Shown here one piece after another: positions 60,601-64,000 of a stretch of 64,000 nt of DNA. This DNA is from Megascapheus bottae (lineage: Eukaryota > Chordata > Mammalia > Rodentia > Geomyidae). Where the stretch lies: assembly GCA_024803745.1 (NCBI GenBank), contig JANJXV010000024.1:20593927-20657926 (forward strand). The letters are read 5' to 3'. Numbering within the stretch: the first letter of the stretch is position 1; every line of letters begins with the position of its first letter. A program made the position numbers and the translations under genes. The notes beneath the pieces are model-generated. The model saw nothing but the letters and a program-made list of their open reading frames with translations, was not told the origin of the DNA and did no database searches.

Positions 60601-62584
60601 GGGTGAGCTCGGGCACGTAGGCAGCCCCTGCCTGCTTCCGGTGCAGAGACACCACCACGAAGTACTCGAACAGCTCCCTCTCCTGGTATTCCATGAACTC
60701 CCGGTCAGGAGGTGGGTACCGAGGGGCCTGCTTCAGGCGGGACTTCACATTCACCAGGCGCTGGCTGTGAGCTGGGGAAGACGCAGAGACAGACTCAGGC
60801 TTGATGTGGTTCTCTTGCTGCTGTGGAATTATGCAGGGCTGTCCAGGTTATGTAAGCCCAGCTCCAGGGCTTTTCTCTTATCCCCAGGGTAGTTCCACAG
60901 CTTGTAAATTAGTAGAAAACTCTTTGTTTGGGACTATGGCCAAAGTCATGGGAGGAGCGCCCCTTAGGCTTGCGTGGGGTGCCTGGGGTGGCAGGATCCT
61001 GCCAGGGTTTTGCGGTCTGGCCTCCAGGCAAAAGGCTGGGCAAGGCCCCATCTCCATCTGCCTTTTGGGGCAGGACTTGGCTCTTCTCCTCACTCCTCCA
61101 AGTCTTTCATTCTGTGTGAAGTGACAAAATCCAGAGCACCCAGCTTTTGGGTGTGGAGCTTCCTTTTTTTTTTTTTTTTGGTCAGTCAAGGGGCTTGAAC
61201 TGGGGGCCTGGGTGCTGTCCCTCAGCTCTTCAGCTCAAGGTTACTGCCTTACCCCCTGAGCTACATCCCCACTTCCTGTTTTCTAGTGGTTAACTGGAGA
61301 TAAGAGTCTTTGAAGCATCTTCAGATCTCAGCCTCCAGAGTAACTAGGATTACAGGCATGAGCCACCATGCCCCACTTGGGGTGGAGCTTTGTAAACATC
61401 CCAGTGACTCAACTGACAGAGCTCTGGCTAACTGGGAGCTCAGGTTTACCTCCTGTGCCCAGTTCCAATGTAGTGACAATGGACTTGTTTCCTGCTAAGG
61501 GTGGCCCAGGGAGCCATGGGGAAGGTCACTGAGCAGGTAATTTCCAGATCTGAGGAATTCCAGCAAACTCACTAGTTCAGATGGGAGTCACTGAAGGTTA
61601 ATTGGTCCCAAGAGGGGCCAATGATTCCCACCAGTTCATCTGGTAGGTGAGAAACCAGGGATCCTGGGGTCTGAAGAGACAGCCTCTAGAAGTGTGGCAG
61701 CAGGGTGACTATCGCAATTATGTATGAGTGTGTGCTAGTACTGGGCCTTGAACTCAGGACCCAGGTACTGTCCCTTAGCTTTTTTTTTTTTGCACACGGC
61801 TAGTGCTCTACCACTTGGGCAACAGCTCTACCTTTTAGTTTTTAATTGGAGACACAAGCCTCACAGATTTATCTGCCCAGACTGGCTTTGGACGGAGATC
61901 CCCAGCGCTGAGCTCCTGAGTTGCGAGGATTATAGGTGTGAGCCACTGGTACTCAGCCCTGTTCACAGCCAACCTGGATCTCCACAGCCGTGTGTGGCTG
62001 GGTGACAGCTCCTTGTTGTCATGCCTGCATACCCTTTGGGCCCCACCCAAGTCTTCTCAGACACTTGTGCAAACCTGGCCGGGACAAGTCTGTCCCTCAC
62101 ACTAGGGAGGATGGAGTATCTGAGGCCTCCCATTCCCAGGCATGTGCCTTCACGCCAACTGCTCTCCTTACCTTTCAGCTTCTCCTCCGTGTCGCTGTCA
62201 GACTCGCTGTTCTCATCTGTCACTACGCCAATTGAACAAAGAAGAGGCGAATGTGAGTTTTGCAGTGCAGGAAACAGACCACAATGCCTACTCAGATGGG
62301 ATGCTTTGTCATCTAGTTAGATATAATGGACAAACTCTGTTCCCCAACACAGGAAAGTTGTGGCCCTGGGCAGGCTGGGGGAAGGAGCATGCAGTACCCA
62401 GGCCGAGTTTCTGGCATTGAGCATTTTGTCTAGAAAAGGATGTTTTCCAGTGCTGGGGGAAGGAGGGATGGAGGCCTCCAGGGCTTCTACCTTTTCCTGA
62501 GTTGCTCTCTGTGGACTGGGACAGCCTCTTTACCCGTTTCTTTCCTCTCCGGGCTTCATAAATGGCATTGATTCTCAACACCAG
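36968..62584 (-). CDS. DENND2A: DENND2A, DENN domain-containing 2A (3' part, 14 coding exons)
   Basis: Guanine-nucleotide exchange factor reported for Rab9, acting in endosome-to-Golgi traffic. Fourteen exons join in phase to 1584 nt, 527 residues plus TAA; the human protein is about 1009 aa, so roughly 480 N-terminal residues lie beyond the right edge. In partial numbering: basic/acidic linker (1-60), upstream DENN from about 80 ([12 protein letters not shown]), core DENN about 215-355 ([50 protein letters not shown]), downstream DENN about 354-455 ([30 protein letters not shown]), and a tail ending MKFLHKK. The close match to my recollection of human DENND2A, and its position beside MKRN1, argue against DENND2B, C or D. 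Confidence 0.95.
37391..38371. mobile_element. SINE-B (+) and three SINE-B (-) in a DENND2A intron
   Basis: 37391-37602 is plus and well preserved. 37682-37893 is minus and degenerate. 37947-38184 is minus and complete. 38216-38371 is minus and degenerate, and it ends about 28 bp from exon m's donor. Confidence 0.75.
38399..38485 (-). CDS. DENND2A: DENND2A exon m
   Basis: Acceptor TCCCCAG/GTCTG and donor GTCTGG/GTAAG. Encodes [20 protein letters not shown] and VNRFLKGL. Confidence 0.94.
39307..39552 (-). CDS. DENND2A: DENND2A exon l (dDENN)
   Basis: Acceptor TTGCCCAG/GCCC and donor CCAAGG/GTGAGG. Contains [40 protein letters not shown] and [15 protein letters not shown]. Confidence 0.95.
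39703..39900 (-). mobile_element. SINE-B
   Basis: Contains an internal T18 run where consensus has GAGCTCTTCAGC. Confidence 0.75.
40076..40193 (-). CDS. DENND2A: DENND2A exon k
   Basis: Acceptor TTTACAG/ATGGAG and donor CCTATG/GTAAGG. Contains [20 protein letters not shown] and [12 protein letters not shown]. The last few residues (GLPDCTYG) differ most from what I recall in human, as expected in the dDENN loop. Confidence 0.93.
40324..40370 (+). repeat. (GT)n microsatellite
   Basis: 47 bp pure, DENND2A intron. Confidence 0.98.
40375..40605 (-). mobile_element. SINE-B abutting (GT)n
   Basis: Its 3' end GGTACTGGGGCTTGAACTC directly joins the (GT)n at 40324-40370. Confidence 0.82.
40606..41505. 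other. Low-repeat intronic sequence around DENND2A exon j
   Basis: Apart from exon j (40804-40845) nothing is recognised. Confidence 0.4.
40804..40845 (-). CDS. DENND2A: DENND2A exon j (42-nt microexon)
   Basis: Acceptor TCTCTTAG/GTGC and donor CAGACAG/GTGAGT. Encodes exactly [14 protein letters not shown], the start of downstream DENN. Confidence 0.93.
41506..41912. mobile_element. SINE-B (-) split by SINE-T (+)
   Basis: Host 41506-41631 and 41811-41912. Insert 41632-41806 with a deleted half 1. AGTCTTA/AGTCTCA at the joints. Confidence 0.88.
42152..42213 (-). other. Long hairpin near the donor of DENND2A exon i
   Basis: CTTTCACAGGTCACCT (42164-42179) is perfectly complementary to AGGTGACCTGTGAAAG (42190-42205) across a 10-base loop. 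CACCTAGG (42152-42159) pairs with CTTAGGTG (42206-42213), with one G-T pair, leaving a 4-base bulge. Confidence 0.85.
42293..42470 (-). CDS. DENND2A: DENND2A exon i (core DENN)
   Basis: Acceptor CCTGCTGCAG/C and donor GAAGAG/GTGAGC. Contains [39 protein letters not shown] and [10 protein letters not shown] stable hairpin lies about 80 bases beyond its donor (see findings). Confidence 0.95.
42610..42800 (-). mobile_element. SINE-B
   Basis: Somewhat shortened, GGGTTACAGGCAGGAGCTAC end. Confidence 0.78.
43067..43711 (-). mobile_element. ID monomer, SINE-B, SINE-T
   Basis: 43067-43150 is an ID-like piece. 43166-43388 is a SINE-B with CCTCTTCAGTT duplicated at the ends. 43505-43711 is a young SINE-T (CACTTTAACCCCTAGG). 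Confidence 0.85.
44172..44588 (-). mobile_element. Two SINE-B copies
   Basis: 44172-44388 and 44420-44588. The second lacks its tRNA-half end. Confidence 0.72.
44623..45751 (+). mobile_element. SINE-B split by the LINE-1
   Basis: Left part 44623-44757 ends AAACCAGAAGTGGG. Right part 45615-45751 resumes at ACAGAGGTGGCCTTGTGG and keeps the tRNA half. Confidence 0.8.
44757..45614 (+). mobile_element. LINE-1 3' end with broken ORF2 tail
   Basis: Translates as the C-terminal ORF2 region ([53 protein letters not shown]), then stops at 45147. In the same frame, past the stop, come [11 protein letters not shown] and [10 protein letters not shown] 3' UTR and A-rich end follow. It is 5'-truncated and inactive, and it splits a SINE-B copy (44623-44757 and 45615-45751). 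Confidence 0.9.
45837..46018 (+). mobile_element. SINE-T with (GAAA)n tail
   Basis: GAAAGTTTC on both sides. Half 1 is shortened, going from GCACATACTCAGAAAAGG straight to half 2. Confidence 0.88.
46681..46998 (+). mobile_element. SINE-B fragments, the second ending in (CA)n
   Basis: 46681-46775 is a degenerate head. 46836-46998 is middle plus tRNA half, passing into (CA)n. Confidence 0.7.
46999..47047 (+). repeat. (CA)n microsatellite
   Basis: 49 bp pure, DENND2A intron. Confidence 0.98.
47262..47345 (-). mobile_element. Small SINE remnant
   Basis: AATGCCAGCCCTGGGACTTG to GCTTGAGCCATGCCTGG on the plus strand; an ID/tRNA-half relic. Confidence 0.5.
47976..48180 (-). mobile_element. SINE-B, diverged
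   Basis: TTCCGAGTAGCTGGGATTAT in the head on the plus strand. Confidence 0.65.
48581..48675 (+). repeat. (GAG)n(CAG)n trinucleotide tract
   Basis: Five GAG/GGA units, then 12 CAG/CAA, one CGG, 12 CAG, then CGC. In the DENND2A transcript it reads CTG. It lies in the intron between exons h and i. Confidence 0.97.
48925..49252 (-). mobile_element. SINE-T and a SINE-B head
   Basis: 48925-49125 is a SINE-T with CCATGCATTAGCCCT/CCATGCCTTAGCCCT flanks and a CTCC-rich tail. 49177-49252 is a SINE-B head. Confidence 0.8.
49335..49820. mobile_element. Degenerate minus SINE split by SINE-B (+)
   Basis: The plus SINE-B 49501-49743 lies between two copies of AGATGGCTTCAA (49489 and 49743). The host remnant is 49335-49500 plus 49756-49820. 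Confidence 0.8.
50046..50524 (-). mobile_element. Two SINE-B copies
   Basis: 50046-50264 and 50276-50524. The second has a T21 tract and an AATGCCAGTAC 3' end variant. Confidence 0.8.
50903..51051 (-). CDS. DENND2A: DENND2A exon h (core DENN)
   Basis: Acceptor CCTGACAG/GTGATT and donor CTCAG/GTACTG. Contains [20 protein letters not shown] and [10 protein letters not shown], the core DENN signature. Confidence 0.95.
51052..51545. other. Unique DENND2A intron sequence
   Basis: Purine-rich (GGGGAGGAGAAGGGAAG) but no repeat family or exon. Confidence 0.4.
51546..51627 (+). repeat. (GT)n microsatellite
   Basis: 82 bp pure, the longest dinucleotide run here. Confidence 0.98.
51629..52125 (-). 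mobile_element. SINE-B abutting (GT)n, and a degenerate SINE
   Basis: 51640-51835 runs straight from the (GT)n at 51546-51627. 51960-52125 is a weak remnant. Confidence 0.7.
52656..53090. mobile_element. SINE-B (+) split by SINE-B (-)
   Basis: Host 52656-52758 and 52973-53090. Insert about 52759-52972. ATGAGA at both joints. Confidence 0.8.
53183..53323 (-). CDS. DENND2A: DENND2A exon g
   Basis: Acceptor CTTTGCAG/ATC and donor ACTGAG/GTGAAC. Contains [20 protein letters not shown] and [20 protein letters not shown], the link into core DENN. Confidence 0.95.
53640..53855 (+). mobile_element. SINE-B
   Basis: Diverged but complete. Confidence 0.72.
53885..54360 (+). mobile_element. Two SINE-T copies sharing one target site
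   Basis: 53885-54060 is young type with a (GGA)n tail. 54162-54360 is older type. ATTGCAGGGG occurs before, between and after them (53872, 54150, 54367). Confidence 0.88.
54061..54145 (+). repeat. (GGA)n tract
   Basis: GGA units grading into GGGGA; SINE-T tail. Confidence 0.95.
54377..55179. other. Unique DENND2A intron sequence
   Basis: No repeat or exon recognised. Confidence 0.4.
55180..55631 (-). mobile_element. Two SINE-B copies
   Basis: 55180-55375 is diverged. 55388-55631 is complete. Confidence 0.75.
55640..56010. mobile_element. Minus SINE fragment split by SINE-T (+)
   Basis: Host left part ends AAAAGAGTCTTGG. Insert 55759-55945 carries an (AAGG/GAAA)n tail to 55992. The host resumes AGAGTCTCTTGG. 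Confidence 0.82.
56071..56148 (-). CDS. DENND2A: DENND2A exon f (end of uDENN)
   Basis: Acceptor CTCCTAAAAG/CCTGG and donor TTCAAAG/GTGAGA. Encodes [20 protein letters not shown] and FSLFSK, typical of the uDENN end. Confidence 0.93.
56241..56352 (-). mobile_element. B1-like monomer
   Basis: Plus strand AGACAGGACTTCAATATATA ... AGATTACAGTCATGTGCC. A free 7SL-derived B1 without a tRNA half, the only clear one in the window. Confidence 0.7.
56701..57075 (+). mobile_element. SINE-B (partial) and young SINE-T
   Basis: 56701-56855 lacks the head. 56880-57075 is a full SINE-T with an internally repeated GTCTGGG. Confidence 0.82.
57126..57960 (-). mobile_element. SINE-B pieces, SINE-T, SINE-B
   Basis: 57126-57264 and 57325-57398 are head pieces. 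57447-57649 is a SINE-T. 57654-57960 is a SINE-B with a T27 tract and a second partial copy of its tRNA half. Confidence 0.78.
58076..58145 (-). CDS. DENND2A: DENND2A exon e
   Basis: Acceptor CAACTACAG/TGAAAC and donor CTGCTG/GTTAGT. Encodes [20 protein letters not shown]. There is no ATG, so it was recovered by splice-site phase and homology. Confidence 0.92.
58654..58763 (-). CDS. DENND2A: DENND2A exon d
   Basis: Acceptor CCCTGCAG/TTG and donor ACCAG/GTATGG. Encodes [20 protein letters not shown] and [16 protein letters not shown]. Confidence 0.95.
58975..58998 (+). repeat. (CAC)n short tract
   Basis: About eight CAC units between exons c and d. Confidence 0.9.
59372..59488 (+). repeat. 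(TTCC)n/(CCCT)n microsatellite
   Basis: About 18 TTCC units, then CTCC/CCCT units. Confidence 0.97.
59482..59635 (-). mobile_element. Degenerate SINE-B abutting (TTCC)n
   Basis: AACTCAGGGCC and TTTGAACTGTGATTCTCAGA mark it. Confidence 0.6.
59788..60295. mobile_element. SINE-B (+) split by SINE-B (-)
   Basis: Host 59788-59890 and 60149-60295. Insert 59891-60148, starting in a (TC)n/T stretch. Confidence 0.82.
60301..60502 (+). mobile_element. SINE-T, young TTAA variant
   Basis: GTGGTTAAAAGTGC head; near-consensus; CCAAAACACA on both sides. Confidence 0.95.
60584..60771 (-). CDS. DENND2A: DENND2A exon c (start of uDENN)
   Basis: Acceptor TTCCCCAG/CTCAC and donor CCTGAAG/GTAAGT. Contains [16 protein letters not shown], then [18 protein letters not shown], the first strand of the upstream DENN domain. 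Confidence 0.95.
61166..61373 (-). mobile_element. SINE-B
   Basis: GTGGAGCTT repeats flank it (61153 and 61382). Confidence 0.87.
61732..61959 (-). mobile_element. SINE-B
   Basis: Diverged, with a TTGCACACGGC insertion in the tRNA half. Confidence 0.72.
62172..62222 (-). CDS. DENND2A: DENND2A exon b (51-nt microexon)
   Basis: Acceptor TGGCGTAG/TG and donor CTGAAAG/GTAAGG. Encodes [16 protein letters not shown], an acidic Ser-rich stretch with CK2-like sites. Its length is a multiple of three, so skipping would keep the frame. Confidence 0.92.
62491..62584 (-). CDS. DENND2A: DENND2A exon a (first in window)
   Basis: Acceptor TGTCTGACAG/CTG and donor GGAAAAG/GTAGAAG. Encodes [20 protein letters not shown] and [11 protein letters not shown]; ends one base into a Val codon. 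Confidence 0.93.
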
Positions 62585-62720
62585 CTGTCAGACATGAGGA
62601 GAAAAGCCCAGGTCAGCGGCCCGTCCCTGTGACACCCCTTCTGTCCTAGGATGAAGCAGTTCCGGGGGTGGGGGGAAGAGAGGACGTGCTTCCCACTGCC
62701 TCCACTGCCTCCGAAATCTT

Positions 62721-62920
62721 TTTTTTTTTTTTTTTTGCCAGTCCTGGGCTTGAGCTCAGGGCCTGAGCACTGTCCTTGGACTTTCTCAAGGCTAGAGCTC
62801 TACCACTTGAGCCTCAGCACCACTTCTGGCTTTTTTCTATGTATGTGGTGCCAAGGAATCGAACCCAGGTCTTCATGCATGCTAGGCAAGCACTTTAACC
62901 ACTAGGCCAAACTCCCGGCC
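62721..62920 (-). mobile_element. SINE-T, young TTAA variant
   Basis: CTGCCTCCGAAATCTTTT precedes it and is repeated exactly at 62921, the longest perfect target duplication in the window. Confidence 0.96.
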
Positions 62921-62991
62921 CTGCCTCCGAAATCTTTTATTCGCTTTCTTCAGCCACACTGATGGGTGGCTGTGGTATAAAAATGCTAATG

Positions 62992-63355
62992 TGGGGACTA
63001 GTGGTACAGTGCTTGCCTAGCACGCATGAAGACCAGGGTTTGATTCCTCAGTACCACATACATTGACAAAGCCAGAAATTGTAGTGTGGCACAAGTGGTA
63101 GAGCTCTAGCCTTGAGAAAACCCAAGGACAGTGCTCAGGCCCTGAGTTCAAGGCCCAGAACTGGCAAAAAAAAAAAAAGTCTCCTAGCCTTTCCTGCTCA
63201 GGCTAGCTTTGAACTGTAATCCTCACATCTCAGCCTTGTGAACAGCTAGGATAACAGGCATGAGCCACCGGCATCCAGGCTTATTCCAGCTTTTTGCTGG
63301 AATCTCCTGGTCTTTTCTACCTAGGATGACTTCGAATCTCAGTCTCCTGAGTGTT
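62992..63355. mobile_element. SINE-T (+) then SINE-B fragment (-)
   Basis: 62992-63177 is a SINE-T missing its first bases. 63178-63282 is a minus SINE-B head starting at AGTCTCC; 63283-63355 is a second scrap. Confidence 0.75.
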
Positions 63356-63445
63356 TATCCAACCATGGCAGGAAGGAAATGAGAGGATGCCAGTGCATAC
63401 AGACCTGGGCCACGAGTGAGACCCCACGTCAAAAATAACTAGGGT

Positions 63446-63673
63446 GAGCTGGGCACTCGTACACCTGTAATCCTAGCTACTCAGGAGGCTGAGATCTGAG
63501 GACTGTTGTGCAAAGCCAGCCCCAGCAGGCAAGTCCTTGAGACTCTTTATCTCTAATTAATCACCAAAAGCCATGATTGGACCTGTGGCTCAAGAGATCG
63601 AGTGCTAGCCAAAAAAAAAAAAAAAAAAAAAGCTAAGGGACAAAGCCCAGGCCCTGAGTTCAACCCCAAATAG

Positions 63674-63678
<5 letters not shown>
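63446..63678 (+). mobile_element. SINE-B ending in (CA)n
   Basis: Complete, with an internal A21 run and end CAACCCCAAATAGGCAAA. Confidence 0.82.

Positions 63679-63715
<37 letters not shown>
63679..63715 (+). repeat. (CA)n microsatellite
   Basis: 37 bp pure. Confidence 0.97.
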
Positions 63716-63718
<3 letters not shown>

Positions 63719-63790
63719 ACGGGGTAAAAAGGGCTGGAAGCATAATTCAAGTCCTAGCAAGCACAAAGCCCTGAGTCCAAATCTAGTACA

Positions 63791-63951
63791 GCAGGGAGAG
63801 GGCGAGGGCAAGGGTGCGGGCAAGGGAGAGAAAGAGGGAGAAGAGGGAGAGGGAGAAAGAGAAGGAGAGGTAGAGAGAAGAGAAAGAGAGAGAGGGAGAA
63901 GGAGAAGGAGAGAGAGAGGAGAGAGGCAGAGGGAGGAGAGAGGAAGAGAGA

Positions 63952-64000
<49 letters not shown>
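63791..64000 (+). repeat. (GA)n/(GGGA)n purine tract to the window edge
   Basis: Degenerate GA/GGA sequence becoming pure (GA)n after 63957. An ID-like scrap (GCACAAAGCCCTGAGTCC) precedes it. Confidence 0.95.

Noticed and set aside
401..63177. Numerous A-box/B-box pairs that look like tRNA genes
   Set aside because: All sit in repeated dimeric SINE copies without a cloverleaf-forming 3' half or clean tRNA ends; no true tRNA gene was recognised.
5489..63715. Regular repeats as a CRISPR-like array
   Set aside because: They are simple microsatellites without spacers, in mammalian DNA.
62585..64000. Further upstream DENND2A exons
   Set aside because: I scanned for acceptor/donor pairs with DENND2-like protein and found only SINEs, (CA)n and (GA)n.

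Overview
This is mammalian nuclear DNA, almost certainly from a rodent. It has interrupted genes with GT-AG introns, a CpG-island promoter, LINE-1 tails and a very dense load of two SINE families. SINE-T (my label) is about 200 bp and made of two tRNA-like halves. SINE-B (my label) is about 210-230 bp, a B1/7SL-like head joined to a tRNA-like half, the architecture known as B1-dID. An abundant ID-like dimer together with B1-dID best fits the kangaroo-rat/pocket-gopher/beaver side of rodents (Castorimorpha, probably Geomyoidea). That placement is inference from repeat structure alone.

Two protein genes are present, both read on the minus strand. MKRN1 (makorin RING finger protein 1, an E3 ubiquitin ligase) is complete: eight coding exons from the start codon at 22053 to the stop at 4418, 480 codons plus stop, with every intron GT-AG and every junction in phase. 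Its CpG-island promoter covers about 21130-22400, and two candidate poly(A) sites lie near 4195 and 3085. DENND2A (DENN-domain Rab exchange factor) is partial: its last 14 coding exons run from 62584 to the stop at 36968 and give 527 C-terminal residues with the whole DENN region. The N-terminal half lies beyond the right edge. MKRN1 next to DENND2A on the same strand matches the gene order I know from human 7q34. The two genes are not known to act together.

Layout: 1-3080, sequence downstream of MKRN1, mostly SINEs. 3085-22400, MKRN1 with SINE-filled introns, including a SINE-free, promoter-like block in intron 1 (about 16992-17949). 22400-36690, intergenic, with SINEs, an LTR, other LTR-like fragments and an L1 tail. 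36690-62584, DENND2A. 62585-64000, DENND2A intron with SINEs and a (GA)n tract reaching the edge.

The points most worth checking are: a candidate in-frame alternative first exon of MKRN1; a 24-bp-stem hairpin just inside a DENND2A intron; a repeated SINE integration site inside SINE-B; a young SINE-T subfamily marked by a head variant and clean target-site duplications; and the finding that nearly every microsatellite sits on a SINE tail. I found no CRISPR array, operon or exotic system.
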